A DNA stretch of 64,000 bases, from positions 124,001 to 188,000 of the forward strand of contig JAMZAV010001466.1 in the NCBI GenBank assembly GCA_024449915.1, given 5' to 3'. Origin of the DNA: Sweltsa coloradensis. Taxonomy: Eukaryota > Arthropoda > Insecta > Plecoptera > Chloroperlidae. The notes beneath the pieces were generated by a model, which had not been told where the DNA came from, did not search any database, and worked only from the letters and a program-made list of their open reading frames with translations. The position numbers and the translations under genes are program-made. Position 1 is the stretch's first letter. Each line of letters opens with the position of its first letter. This document shows, piece after piece, positions 1 through 11,364 of this stretch.

Positions 1-535
1 TGACAAAGTTGTCTGCAAAAACTTTGACAACAAGGCCAGGTATGCGATTCAATAGTTTGATGAGTCCATTGATTGTAATTTGGAAGACTGTTGGCGCCGT
101 GATTGTGCCTTGAGCAACTCCGGTTTGCGTCTTACGTGTTTTGCTGTGGGCACCTTTGTGGACCACCTTGATACGCCTCTTGTTAATGAAGTCATGGAGC
201 CACCTGACAATGTTATTTGGCACTTCATCTTTCATCAGCTGCCCATGACCGGTCGGTGGAGTCGAAGGCCCCAGAAAGGTCGATGGAGACAGCCAGCCAG
301 TGTGCTTTCACCTTTGCTGAAACTCTCTTCGACTGTCTGCGCTAAGTAGGCGACTTGGTCTGTGGTGCCTCGGTGTTGTCAAAAGCCTGCCTGGTCTTTG
401 GCGATGATGTAGTTGCTTTCTAGGTAGTACTCCAAGCGTGCATTGACTATTTTTTCAGCTGTCTTTGCAAGGGCGCTTGTGAGGGCAATTTGGACGATAG
501 CTGGCAGGGTCAGCCTCTTCTTTTTCCCGTTGCGT
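1..535 (-). pseudogene. Non-LTR retrotransposon reverse transcriptase relic
   Basis: Conceptual minus-strand translation gives pieces of a LINE reverse transcriptase: a segment reading ALTSALAKTAEKIVNARLEY, then LESNYIIAKDQAGF (the fingers/palm RT motifs of jockey/CR1-type elements), then VSIDLSGAFDST (RT motif A with its catalytic Asp), and at the window edge VKVFADNFV, which is the [YF]xDD catalytic box with the second Asp changed to Asn. Several frameshifts and stops separate the pieces, so it cannot be active. It runs off the left end of the window, so the element's C-terminus is not seen. Family assignment to RVT_1 of non-LTR elements is firm; the clade is not resolved. Confidence 0.75.
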
Positions 536-600
536 CGACTTTATGCGTAACAATGGTATATAGAAGGATTTATTACATACATCAATTCTGTTTGTTGCAT

Positions 601-1030
601 AAATAAATAAATAAATTTTAAAAAAAATTTATTTAGAGTCTACCCACTCAGTTATATAATTGACTTTCAGTGGGGGAAAGTAAATCAAAGCGACTAAGCC
701 TACCCTGTAGGCCCCGACGCAATCGACGAGTGAGCTTTAACCAACCAAAGATCGATATTTTTAATAGGAAATATAGCAATCAGTGGTATGGACAGTGCGA
801 ACACCCGCGGATCAAGGCCAGAATCAACAAGGCCGATTCAGAACTCTAAATTTATTGCTTCATTGCTAGGACAGCTCCAAAGTCACCGTTTACAAACTCA
901 TAAGACAAGAACTGATGGACTTAAGTCCAAATCAGGAGTTAAAAAACTTTTGACTTTGGCGGGAATCGAACCCTGGACCTTCTGCATTGGAATTAGATAC
1001 GCTAACAACAAGACCAACGAGCCACACACA
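601..1030 (-). repeat. tRNA-derived SINE, family SINE-A, copy 1
   Basis: Minus-strand element with a tRNA-like head at the right end: the B box GGTTCGATTCC reads on the minus strand at 962-972, and the anticodon-arm-like CTGC..GCAG stem lies next to it. The body carries conserved blocks (cttaagtccaaatcaggag, accctgtaggc). The tail ends in gtgggtagactctaaataa followed by an AAAT-type repeat at 601-640. The same order recurs at 3313-3718, 19442-20708 and 21117-21702, which defines the family. It is transcribed by RNA polymerase III if active and is mobilised by a LINE; the partner is unknown. Confidence 0.85.
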
Positions 1031-1850
1031 TGTTGTTCAACAAAAAATATCTGCGTCTTGTGCATTTTAGAATTCACGTATGACGTTTCAATTTTCCTCC
1101 AGAGCTTTGTACATCTGAATTTGAGTGCTTAGGAGCGTGCCGTGTACATCTTTTCTCGTGAACACTCTTAATGAGGTATTGAGTGATTATCTTAGTATTA
1201 TTACTAAGTCCACATTATGTAGCTCGATGTCCAGCACCAATGAAAACTTGTCTACCGCGCACACTAGTCCGCAAGTGTAGTAAGGAGCAACAATGAAAGC
1301 TTTTCACTATGTGCACATTGCTTTCGTTGTAGCAAACTAGTAAATTTTCGGTAGCACGGTAGGCGGTAGACAAGCCTAGCTACACAATGTGAATATTATG
1401 ATAAAACCATATATTAGTTTTTACTCGACTTCGATTGACACCATTTGCAAGCATTTATATCAGTAATCATCTAATCAACAATCATTTGACATCCCAGGTT
1501 TTGCTAAATCTCAAGTTTCATGTCTGGTTGAACGGTAAGTGGGTAGTGAGTCACTTGAAAGCATTCTTGTAAATATCAAAAGGCTTTATTTCATTGAATG
1601 AATATTTATCAAGTAGGTACATCATAGATCAATAAGAGGGTGTATCCAAATATTAATGCTTAGCTATTGACAGTAAATATTGTAGTCTACGTGTGCCAGT
1701 TATAATACAGCAAATTGCAAATCAAATAAATATGCATGTTTTGGATTTTCATGAAAATGTGTAATCACACGGGTGTCATGAAGAGAGACTTAAAGAGGCC
1801 AGCACAGGAAATGTACACGTACTCTGGTTTCTAGTGTTTGCTGCTCAATA
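1031..1850. other. No recognisable gene; small foldback at 1247-1374
   Basis: No ORF here resembles a known protein. A 12-bp inverted pair, cttgtctaccgc at 1247 and gcggtagacaag at 1363, encloses further weakly complementary sequence and suggests a 128-bp foldback MITE. The remainder is AT-rich with no feature I can name. Confidence 0.4.
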
Positions 1851-2608
1851 GGGAATGTTCCTAAAAAATTTTTTTTAATATATTCGTAACATTGTTACTA
1901 AAAAAAAACGATTCCCAAAAAAAGGCCGTCGAAAAATGTTTTTTACTTGGTTTTATGAGGGTGTGAATATTCGTGTTTAAATTCCGCGCGTAAACAGGCC
2001 TAGCTGACTGTGACATCCATGCGGCGTCACATAGAAGTATCGTTTCGTCAGTCTGCCGGTAGGGGTTCCACCGCCTGTCAAATTCATTGGTTCCTAGTCA
2101 ATTCCTAGCAAAGGCAGTGGGCCCAAGGTCTTGGTTACTATGGAAACCAGAGTCAATAAAGAAGGTTCCCCGGATTAGAGTCGGTAATAGATCAAACAAA
2201 GTACAATGTTGAATAAACAAATTTGCAGATAAGTAAGGTATTATTCGTTGACAATGCATGTTATATTATGTATACATTTTTATACATTATCATTGTTAGG
2301 TGTAGGCTCATGCCTCAGACAAACTATTAGAACATATTAAATTGCTTGACATGGATTTGACTACATTCAATTCCAGCCGGCGAGCATGTGGTGCAGCGCG
2401 CGCGCGGAGATCTTATTCAACTATTACTTTGTCGTGACGTCACGCAATGTACGGAGCGTTTTAGTCCCGCTTCCCACTAGCCATTAAAACCTTCATAAAT
2501 ACGCCAAAAATCGTTAGTTTTTAAAATAAATTTATATTTGTGAGTATTTCTTACTATATTTTATGTTAATTACAATTAAGTCGTATACTAGAGTTGAGGA
2601 GCATTCCC
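1851..2608. mobile_element. TA-flanked terminal-inverted-repeat element (758 bp)
   Basis: The left terminus GGGAATGTTCC and the right terminus GGAGCATTCCC are inverted repeats flanked on both sides by TA (1849-1850 and 2609-2610). No transposase ORF is present, so it is non-autonomous. The same terminal sequence, with TA flanks, bounds the element at 48586-49615. TA target duplication is typical of the Tc1/mariner superfamily; assignment beyond that is inference. Confidence 0.6.
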
Positions 2609-2744
2609 TATTGTTGTTAATGTCACCATCATATTTTGGTCGAGAAATGTCCCATTGTTATTAACACCTCCTAAGGGCTAGGTATCAACTGTAGTTGAAA
2701 TTTGTTAATCAAAACCATGAAGTTATTCTGGTAAGTCCCATTAA

Positions 2745-3137
2745 GAGTATTCATCACACATCAACGTAACTCGAGCGCTTGGTGCGTGTTATTTAGATTT
2801 CCCAATTTCACATAACAATTATGAAAAATGTGTTAATTTTGTAACAAAGTTCCAACTTCCAAGTTCAATCCACGTTGAAGGTTGTTGATAATTTTCAACG
2901 GTCTAACATGTAAACTAAAATATATAAACATCTTTCGGAATCTCCAAAATGAATTTTCTGTGTTTTTCTGTTCCGGAAGATGTTTTTTGTTTACTTTACA
3001 TACTAGACCGTTGAAAATGATCAACAATCTTCGACGTGGATTCAACTATATAACAACATTACATTTTTGATGAACTGAGGAAATCTTAATAACGCACACC
3101 AAGCGCTCTAGTTTTGTTGAATGTGTGACGAATACTC
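2745..3137. mobile_element. Foldback MITE with TTAA flanks (piggyBac-type)
   Basis: The two halves are long inverted repeats: gagtattcatcacacatcaa from 2745 pairs with the complement of the sequence ending at 3137, and the arms stay complementary to near the centre (about 2955). Both ends abut TTAA (2741-2744 and 3138-3141), the target duplication of piggyBac elements. Because the arms are complementary, similar short peptides (with LIIFNGL) appear on both strands; these are not genes. Confidence 0.75.
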
Positions 3138-3312
3138 TTAAACTATTTGGAATATAGAAAATTACCCTATACATTCCAAATTGATTTTAATGAAGGTGTC
3201 TTGCACGGAAATTTTTGTTTGACAATGTAATAAACGTGCTAAATTAACGGTAATTGAAAGTAAATTACAGAGTCACTTCTAGTACAATAATTGGAGTGGC
3301 CAAACGACACAA

Positions 3313-3718
3313 TTGATAAATAAAAATAAATAAATTCGTAATTTAGAGTCTACCCACTCAGTCACATAACTGATTTTTGATTTTCAGTGGGGGATATTAA
3401 ATTTTAAAGCATACCAAGCCAACACTGTAGGTGCAGACACCATCAACAAGCAAACAATGACCAAATGGAGGCATATTTAAGCAGGAAACACCGATCAATC
3501 AAGCTGGACACGATTACACCCGCAGACAGCACCAGAATCTCAATCAACAAGGCTGATTCGGAATAACCTTAGAATTTATCTCGTTGCTAGGACGGCTCCA
3601 ACTGATGGACATAAGTCCAAATCAGAAGTAAGAAAATTTATGCCTATAGCGGGAATCAAACCCTGGACCTTCTGCATTGGAAGCAGAGCTTTTAACTACA
3701 AGACTAACGTACCACACA
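3313..3718 (-). repeat. SINE-A, copy 2
   Basis: Same architecture as 601-1030: tail gtgggtagactctaaat at the left, body block taggacggctcc in the middle, tRNA-like head with B-box remnant and the ttctgcattggaagcagag anticodon-arm block at the right. It lacks about 30 bases between the body block and tgatggacataagtcc relative to copy 1. Confidence 0.85.
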
Positions 3719-4237
3719 TTGATTTCGAATGAATTTTACATAACAAAGAACGTTTCTACCATCAGATGAAAATGACCAATATCTAAGCAACATATTATTC
3801 TCTGCAAACGAGCGCTTTAACTCGAATCTGCACTTGCCTCAGGAAGTCTTTTCAACATGAATGAGTATAATTATATGTACTGGTGTTCTTTTGGGGGTCC
3901 CAGTAACACAAGGAAAGAAGCGTATTGAAACTGAATTTGCTCCACCTGATGGGTAAGTAATTGCACATTCTCACAAAGTAATAAACTACAATGATCAAAT
4001 ACTCTTGGGTGAAATCATAAGCTGAATTCCTAGACCTATGATTTTTAAAGAGTGTAGCTAAGTCTAAAAGTTGGCAGAATGAAAGAGGGATTTCATAAAA
4101 TAGCAGATTATTTTTTTTAAAATTGTTTTGACAGGACCTCAGAATAAACAATTATATTCGAATTGCCCAAATTTCCAAATTATATTTTATGGTTTTATGT
4201 GTATTGTTTCTTCACTCCTTTTATCTACATCCTAAAA
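3719..4237. other. Unassigned AT-rich spacer
   Basis: No protein-like ORF, RNA gene or repeat shared with the rest of the window was seen here. Confidence 0.4.
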
Positions 4238-4536
4238 AGGAAAACGCCAAAGTCGTTGTTAGACGAGTGAGTGAGCCATGTGTTGAGTACCATAGGAACA
4301 TTCCATTTCCTCCCCGTACTTAAGGCTGGATCCAGCATGGTTCTTTCCTCCCTAGTCTAACAAGGCTAGAGTGGCGCGTTATGGCCTTACAGTGACGCGT
4401 CCTTATACCAACTAAACTCAAAACCCTATTAATTGTACCTACATAATTATTATCAAACTTAAATGCAAATGCTCCCGGGTAGTCCTACTCAAACATGACT
4501 CTCTCACTAGTCTAACAACGACTTTGGCGTTTCGTG
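4238..4536. mobile_element. MITE-C with long terminal inverted repeats, copy 1
   Basis: The left end aggaaaacgccaaagtcgtt and the right end acgactttggcgttt are inverted repeats continuing inward through tagacgagtgagtgag. About 300 bp, no ORF. The second complete copy is 19161-19441. In every case seen the MITE end abuts the tRNA-like head of a SINE-B, so the two travel as a composite. Confidence 0.7.
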
Positions 4537-4870
4537 AGTCTAGTTGGCTAAGGCGCCCTTACACCCAAGATGTGGACGATCTAGGTTCAAACTCTTGGTC
4601 GGTAAAGATTTTGTAATTTCTAGATTGTATTTAAAAAAGTATAAAACAAGTTTTGAAATGCATACAATACATAGCCAGTACAAAATACGAGTAAAGATTG
4701 CAAGGTTTACTCAATCTCCCAGCGGAATTTAGGGGAACCTTGAGCGTGCAAGATTCGATACACCTTGGTCACTGCATGCAATCACAGCCTGACAAAAATG
4801 ATTCGATAAAAATGACTTCTTCAAAAACAAAACCATTGTCATTAAAATAAAAACTACACATTTTTCTCTG
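4537..4870 (+). repeat. tRNA-derived SINE, family SINE-B, copy 1
   Basis: The head reads like a tRNA gene: A box tagttggctaagg at 4541, B box aggttcaaactc near 4583. The body blocks aaatgcatacaatacatagc, caaggtttactcaatctccc and gtgcaagattcgatacacc recur at 18017-18375 and, inverted, at 18775-19160. The copy is mutated in the B box and is probably inactive. Confidence 0.7.
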
Positions 4871-4889
4871 CGCTCACTCGTCTAATTAC

Positions 4890-5095
4890 GACAATTTTGT
4901 TTGGACATCCATGGAAACGATATGCAAGCAAAAACCAGTCTTAAATGACACAAAAAAATATTCTAGCACTGTGAGTATTTCTAGATAGAAAACAGCTAAC
5001 TTTTATTGAACTAGGCCTATATGTTGTGGTCATGGTCAATCTGCAACACTTGTAGTGTTCAAAATTCACAATACTGACTGCTAAATTTGGACCAG
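4890..5095. repeat. Dispersed repeat F, copy 1
   Basis: The stretch from atggaaacgatatgcaagc through tctagatagaaaacagc to cacttgtagtg is closely matched at 37975-38150 in the same orientation. No coding capacity. Nature unknown. Confidence 0.6.
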
Positions 5096-5099
5096 TGGT

Positions 5100-5440
5100 T
5101 ATTTTTATTTATTTATTTATTTATTTATTATTTATTTAACGTCTATCCTATTCAGTTATAAAAACTGATTTACAAAGGAGGACAACTAAATAAATCTAAT
5201 TACATAGATGCAGAAACAACAATAAACTACATTTTCGTAAATATTTGAAATAGCAGCATTACAACAACAATGCATTTAACACAAGAATTTTGGTAACAAA
5301 TTAAATGATATTATATGCATTTAATGAATGAATCAAATATAAAAAAGGGTGGAGAATGAAAAGAAAAGGGAAAAAAAGGAAAAAAGGAAAAAAAAGAAAA
5401 AAAAACATTAAAAAAGAAAAACGAAAAGAAAAAATAATAT
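5100..5440. repeat. ATTT microsatellite plus dispersed repeat E and purine-rich tract
   Basis: An (ATTT)n tract at 5102-5142 is followed by gtctatcctattcagttata and ttacaaaggaggacaactaa, which recur inverted at 12270-12345, so this is the tail of a SINE-like family. From 5340 to 5440 the sequence is almost pure A/G with long A runs. Confidence 0.6.
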
Positions 5441-6320
5441 TAATAAGAGGTGCGTCTATATGCTAAAGGTAGGGGTTCAAATCTCACTAAAATTTTAAAA
5501 ACCTTTTTTGCAATTTTTTCCTCAATATTTCATCACATTTCTAGCCTGTCTTGCTATATTACGTTGGTACAAAAATTGTAGTTACTAGGCCTACTACTGT
5601 AGCCGCGTTGATGGATGAGCTTTTTAAAGTTTTTAGTTTGCGTGGAATATCTTTACTTTTGCAAGTGCTTTGTTTTGTTGCCTACACATTGTAGGTGATT
5701 GTTGTCAAGTTTCTATTGTTTCTTGTCAATTGGTATTATTTACCGTAAAAACTTATATTAAAAGCTTTATTTCTATGGACTCTGGCTAACTTTTTCAACT
5801 TTTTCTTTCAAAAGGTACTACATCACCATAACCTTAAGTCCATGTATAATATGAACAATGTAGCCCCACCAGTTGGTCAGAATTGGCCCAAATGGCACGA
5901 AAATATCGCACAAAAGTAAAAAAAAATCGTAAAAGTACGATATTCATGAGAAATATTTCTTCGATTGTACCCAAAACGTGGCAAGTCTAAGTTCAGAGAT
6001 TTCGAAGGTCCTGTCAAATTTTCATCAAGATCGCATATGCCGTTTGCCCGGTAGAGAGCAAACAAACAGACAAAAATACAAAAAAAAAAAAAAAAAACAC
6101 CCGAGCTAAATTTTTGGGGGGTCAGTGAAATTGAAGTCTTCGCTTCACTCGCTACGCTCATCCTAAAATATTTATTTTCTGATACAAACAAATCGAGGGT
6201 TGACATTTGTCCAGAGGAGCCGCAACTTTACCGACGCATTCAACGACTTGCGGACGCAACTACCTTTGTGCATGCAGATTTTATAGGAGTATGATTTAAC
6301 ATATGGTAGACATCTTAAAC
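5441..6320 (+). repeat. tRNA-like dispersed repeat G, interrupted by repeat R
   Basis: The head at 5441-5500 carries a B-box-like ggttcaaatctc. The same unit appears unbroken at 41600-41960: after ttggtacaaaaatt the sequence should pass directly to gccgcaactttaccgacgca, but here about 570 bp (roughly 5590-6165) intervenes. That insert is a copy of repeat R. The 109-residue minus-strand ORF at 5877-6206 lies in R and is not a gene. Confidence 0.65.
5590..6165. mobile_element. Repeat R, copy 1 (inserted in repeat G)
   Basis: Begins with gccgcgttgatggatgagc and ends with cttcactcgctacgctcat. Internal blocks acttttttcaac, gtagccccacc and tttgggggtcagtg are shared with 46965-47722 (reverse orientation) and partly with 28715-28825. 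A-rich slippage tracts are present. Terminal similarity to 11829-12455 suggests one non-autonomous family. Confidence 0.6.
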
Positions 6321-6449
6321 CAGGTCTAAACCTCTAGTTTGACGTTGATTTCAAAATATTAAATCAAATTGCAGCCATCACATAAAGTCTGTTTGTCATT
6401 AGTATGTAAACTAGAGATGGGCGTATTCCGATACAGATTCAATAATTAA

Positions 6450-6808
6450 GAGGGAATGGGACACATTTGGCTGTTAGCAAATAGCTATTCGCTCGGCCAA
6501 GATGCATCCGACGTATATGAAACTTTGCAAAGTTGTCAATAAAGCATACATAGACAGCCCTGTGGTCATAGATTTTCCAAATTTTAAAAAAAATCACGAA
6601 TATGGTCAATTTTGGAGTTTTTAACAAAATCAAAATTCGTGAAAACTTATTTAATTTTTATAAATTATTTTAAAACAAAATTTACAAATGTGTTACTGTA
6701 GAGCCCTATAGATCCACATTTGTGACAAATGTTTAAAATTTCAGACACCTGTGGTGTCAGTTGGCCGAGCGAACAGCAATTTGCCTAAAACGCATGTCCT
6801 ATACTCTC
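6450..6808. mobile_element. TTAA-flanked MITE (piggyBac-type), 359 bp
   Basis: TTAA borders both ends (6446-6449 and 6809-6812). The termini are inverted repeats: gagggaatgggaca on the left pairs with tgtcctatactctc on the right, with a second complementary block around ttcgctcggcc about 50 bases inward. No transposase ORF. Confidence 0.7.
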
Positions 6809-6819
6809 TTAATCTTCAT

Positions 6820-7230
6820 TGTATTCTCTCTTTTGTCCCCATTCCAGTTCAAGTTGCACGTCTAGAACAGCCACCCTGATATTAAGTTCCATTCAGTTTT
6901 CTAGATTAACACATCCCAAGAAGTGTGCATCTTATTTCACTGGCTGTAGTTATGAAAGTTTTATGATCTTTAATCTCTCATAAGGCTCTCTGCTCCAATA
7001 TTGTTCATCTAGCCTCATCATTTCTTTCATGTAGACACACTGCAGCCACGTTTCTTCGAGACTTGAGTGGTGGGGTGTTTGTTCTGGCCTGCAGAGCTGT
7101 GATTGGAGTGGACTTCAATGCTCCCGTGGAGATTCTCATGGCTTGGTTTTGCATCGTGTTTAGTTTCTGCAATTAGCTTTTCGGTGCCGTCACTAGCAAC
7201 GCACTTGTGCATCCTAATAGCGAGTCCTGT
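6820..7230. other. Unassigned region
   Basis: A 61-codon minus-strand ORF at 7027-7212 has no recognisable motif and no supporting splice context. Nothing else identifiable. Confidence 0.3.
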
Positions 7231-7234
7231 ATGT

Positions 7235-7780
7235 TGAGCTTAGAACTACCGTGTTGGCTCCCCAGTTAACTTCAGTGCTTCAACTACACACAGTAAAGTA
7301 TAACCACAGTATAACAATAATATACAGTATCGAAACTCGCTGCAAAGCCTTCATGGGCGCCCCTAATGGCCTCCTTATCAACTACAAGCTACCGTTGCTG
7401 AATGCTATTGGCAAGCTGTAACTCCCATAGCTCGGTATTCGCGGGATCTGTATGATTGTTATTCGTGGTACACTAAGCGCACTCTTCTTTTACTTAAGAA
7501 CATCCATTTGGCTCCCCAGTTCACTTCAGTTGCTAACCCTAAATAAAGCATTAACCCAGTATAACAAATAGTATACGTAATTGAATCTCCTTGCAAACCT
7601 TTCATAGATCGCACTATGTCGGAAACACACAATACGTTTGAATGCTTATTGGCGAAGCTGTACTCCGCACTCGCCTTATGGCTCGGATGTCTGTATGGTT
7701 TGTTTTTCTGTGTACTCTTCAGTACAGTCGCACCTTTCTTTTAATTTCAAGTACCATCCACTTTGCTTCTCTACAGTTTT
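7235..7780. repeat. Imperfect tandem duplication, about 265-bp period
   Basis: The block around ttggctccccagtt at 7254 and 7509, followed by agtataac and atac blocks and then by attggcaagctgta / attggcgaagctgta, shows two diverged tandem copies plus a partial third. No conserved reading frame. Confidence 0.6.
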
Positions 7781-7839
7781 TACAGTCGTGTTTTAAAGAA
7801 CTAAATATAAAGGCATTTATAAATTTTCTCAAAGTATTT

Positions 7840-8720
7840 CTTATTACAATTTGAAAAATTCGGTCTTATAAACTTGATGTATATTTATTCTCATTATGAA
7901 TGTCTTTAGAGTTCTGTAAATATGCTCGCAACCCAAACACACATTAGGTTTCCTAGTTATTTCATGGCAACATATTGTTTTAAAATGTGACATGACGAGC
8001 GATATATGAATGGTTGTCCGAATTTTAGCGCGTAGTTCTCCGAGCTGCCAACAGATGTGCACCGTATCAATATGTTGTGTCGTCACTTTCTGTCTAATCA
8101 AGGCTAATGCTATTGTTTCTGCTTCTTCCAATGATGAAATCTGGTTTTGCCTAGCTTTTTGTTATTCATACTCTTCTTTATTTATTAACCATTTATCTCA
8201 GACCATTTGTGTGAAACTTTCACAGTCATTAATTTCTTTTTCCAACTTATTTTAGTTGTTGCCTGAATACCACATGTTTGCATCATCTACACAAAGCTTT
8301 ACCTCAACTTTGCTTCTCTGCTAGATCATTGATGTGAATTAGTTAGTACGTTGGACTAAGGACTCCCCCTTGCTGTAATCAGATTCTTGTCTGCTTGTAT
8401 TTAGTTCCATTAACCATGAACCACCGTACATCTGACATCTGACTCTGATTATGTTTGGTACTTCCATTTGTTCCATTGTCACTAAAGTTTATTTCTGGAC
8501 AAAAGCTGACTTGAAGTCCACATATATTACAAGGGTTGTAACTTGTTATATCCTTCTTTTACATCCTGCATTAAGTAGGCTGTTTGGTACACAATGCTTC
8601 TGTTTGATTTGAAACCAGCTTGACTGAAGCCATTCTCTTCAAGAAAATATTTCAGTCTCGAGTTTACCATGTGTTCCATTAGCCAAGGACTGAATTAATT
8701 TTAAATTCTTCTGGTAACAG
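7840..8720 (-). pseudogene. Degenerate LINE open reading frame (RT relic)
   Basis: Minus-strand translation from about 8680 gives SRLKYFLEENGFSQAGFKSN, then YQTAYLMQDVKEGYNK, then fragments corresponding to RT motif A (VDFKSAF-like) and a terminal VDD-like box near 8290. Stops and frameshifts occur throughout. The downstream segment to 7840 contains a 95-codon ORF of uncertain identity; it would be the post-RT C-terminal region if the element continues. Confidence 0.6.
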
Positions 8721-8975
8721 CCTTCATTTCAGAAATTCAGACTAGTCCAGATTTTGTATTAACCTACAGCCAATGCGTACGCTTGGGTAGTAGGCCTATA
8801 AGAATCTGTATTGCACGTAAATAATAATTATTCTACAATTGTTGTAGAATCGGTATAGGTCAAATTAGGAATAGGCCAATCTCTAGTAAACGTCCACTGC
8901 AAGTGGGTCAAGCGAAGGTTAGAATGAAAGATAGTTAGTATTTAATTCGATTGATATGTCTACTGGCTCTCTTAA

Positions 8976-9290
8976 ACCCATCTGCACCCATAAGCGTACC
9001 AGTACGCCATTCAATACCCAACACTATAGCCATAAACGTACTGGTATGCAATTGAGCGCGCCTGCATTCAAATCAGTATAGGGGGCTCTTATTGAGCGGA
9101 ATACTTGGCGAACTTCTAGGAAAACATGGCCTGTTTTAAAAAGCGTGATTTTGGTTTGCATAAGAAAAACAATATTTCTCAGATTTTGGATGTTTAAGGC
9201 TTGGACTTTAGTGACAGTGATAGTGAAAGTGTCAACAATGAGTCAATGACTCGTGTTTGCTTAGGCGTAGGCCTGCAACAGTTATAAGTG
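8976..9290 (+). pseudogene. Possible piggyBac 5' end relic
   Basis: TTAA at 8972-8975 is followed by accatctgc-like terminal sequence and by a palindromic pair, gcgtaccagtacgc and cgtactggtatgc, reminiscent of piggyBac subterminal repeats. An ATG at 9126 opens a basic 23-codon stretch ending ISQILDV. After a stop or frameshift comes GLDFSDSDSESVNNE, the acidic Ser/Asp-rich N-terminus usual in piggyBac transposases. No catalytic domain follows. Resemblance rests on composition and position, so this stays tentative. Confidence 0.4.
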
Positions 9291-9744
9291 ATAGTCAACG
9301 TAATTAGACGTAACTTCGTAACACCAATAGAGGACTAACAATAAAAACCATAAAAAACCGTAGAGTAGGGCCTACTAAACTTGACAAATAAGCTTATTAT
9401 TTTAATAATTCCTACGTCTTCATACCCATATTCTTAAATTTGTTTACTAACATTGTTCCAAGTTTCCAACTTTTTGAACGGAAATTACGGAACTTCTAGT
9501 AGAACTCGGTAATTTAGTGAAGCGCGCCCGAAAAAAAATGACTGATTTCGGGGGTCGCGCACCTTATTGTTCGTGCAGATCTGAATCGATGGGTTCAATA
9601 AGCATTGGAAAAGAACGTGCTGTTTCAGACGTTGCAGTTTCTGATAATTGCAGCTGAACGGTTACTATCGTAATCATATTTTGCAGGTACGGTTATGAAG
9701 AAAAGTTCTAGTGACAACCTCACTTGATTGCAAAGTTGTGCCAC

Positions 9745-9950
9745 AGAGTGAATGAGTCCCACAGTCAATAGATTTTAGTGGGAGATTTTAATGTAATGCA
9801 TAACAAGCCAACCTTGCAGGCGCCGACACTATTGGCGGGCAAATTGACACGAAAATAAATTAAAAACCCTGGACATGTTGTTTAAATGAGCCATTGAACC
9901 ACAGTGACTGAACTACGGATTCAGGCATTAACCTGTACGGTACGTTGCTT
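9745..9950 (-). repeat. Degenerate SINE-A fragment
   Basis: Blocks agtgggagattttaatg, aagccaaccttgcaggcgcc and gccattgaaccacagtgac align in order with the SINE-A body. The tail and most of the head are lost. Confidence 0.5.
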
Positions 9951-11356
9951 CTAGTAAATCTAGCTGGACTCATTCAGCACAGAGCAAGTTACATAGGCCT
10001 AGGCGAAGGCCCGTATTAACCATTAGGCTAACTAGGCTGTAGCCTAGGGGCGCAAGCTCTCCCTCTGAGAGCTCCGCACAACAAAGTTGCCTTGTCTCCT
10101 AAATATTATTGTAACATAGGCCTAAATGAATTTTAAAAAGTAGTTGGTATTCCTATGCCAACCACGAAGCTATTAGAAGGACTATATCAATAGGATGCCA
10201 GTTGCTCTCAACTCGGGAAGAGAACTTTATGGTGTTTGTTTTCTTTGAAACTGATGACTATAGGAATTTGGGTCTTCGACAAAGCATATTTTCTATAGAA
10301 TTAGTCACACTTAATAAATTTATGACAGGAAATAACCTCACCCATCGGCCGATGCGCCCCCCCCCCCCTCCCTCCCTCCCACGATCAGCACTGACCTGCA
10401 GCATTCATCCTTTCTTTCAAACCACCAAGCCTTGTTTCACATGTTTTATGTTTGAGTAAACATAATTCTTACAACAGTTAAAATGAATGTCGTTCAGGAG
10501 TACTTTTTAACTCAAAGTGTAATGATAGTCTTACTCTTAAAGGGATTGTTCGCCTCTTATGTAAAGGTGTACCCAGACATCTATTTACCTAAGTAGACTC
10601 CATTTACAACAAATTCTTTCTCGAAAATAATCATATATTAATTGTTAAATATGTAATAAAATTTACTACGTTTTCGCCACTTCGCTGTACTGGCAACAAC
10701 GCACGACGCGGCCTTGGCTTCGGAGTCGAGTAGCCGGGTGTCTCGGCGAACTGAGTTATCGTATTGGACATTTAAAGATGCTTGGGAGGGGGGATATGAC
10801 ATGTAGTCAAGTATGCAATACTTGCTTCAAATTAAGTTGAAATAAAAACGCATGCCACGTGTTTATTCGGCTCAACTGCAAAGTGTAGAGGTGTTTACGA
10901 AGTTATGTGGTTTTGACAATCGTTCAATCGACTTGCTGCAAGCGCACAGCGCACTTACTGTATACACATTCAAAACCCTGTACACCTATAGCCGAAACAT
11001 ATATTTACTGCTGACGCCAGTACGTTATTTGTTCATCCTTTTGTCGAATGCTGTTGATTGATGTGGATTTTTAAATCTTTGTTTGTGTTTGGAATGGTTA
11101 TCATAAGATATATTATGAGTGGGGTGTGCCTGCATACTCAACGATATAAACAAAAAGCGATAAGCTAATGGGCCTAAAAAGGAAGAGAATAAACATTAAA
11201 CACTGCCTAGAAACCTTACGCAGACCTATTCACATCAGTTGGACACATGCACTCGTTTCGATCAATCGTTCATGATGACATTGAGGAATGGTGAAATAGG
11301 TACAAAAAAATAAGAATTCTTATTATACGTTACAGTGCAAGCTAATTCTATTCAGT
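9951..11356. other. No recognisable gene; poly-C tract
   Basis: A C-rich run with CCT repeats lies at 10355-10380. The sequence TTAAAGGGATTGTTCGCCT near 10538 resembles the start of repeat D (23583, 31459). No ORF resembles a known protein. Confidence 0.4.
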
Positions 11357-11364
11357 AGTGTTCG

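Noticed and set aside
80..349. 89-codon plus-strand ORF at the left edge
   Set aside because: It is antisense to the LINE RT relic and starts from a non-ATG codon.
2833..3070. Pair of similar small ORFs on opposite strands (LIIFNGL peptides)
   Set aside because: They are the two arms of a foldback element, so their similarity comes from the inverted repeat.
5877..6206. 109-codon minus ORF with poly-Phe and FVCLFALYRANGICDLDEN
   Set aside because: The same peptide recurs in repeat R at 46965; the Phe run is a poly-A tract. It is repeat sequence.
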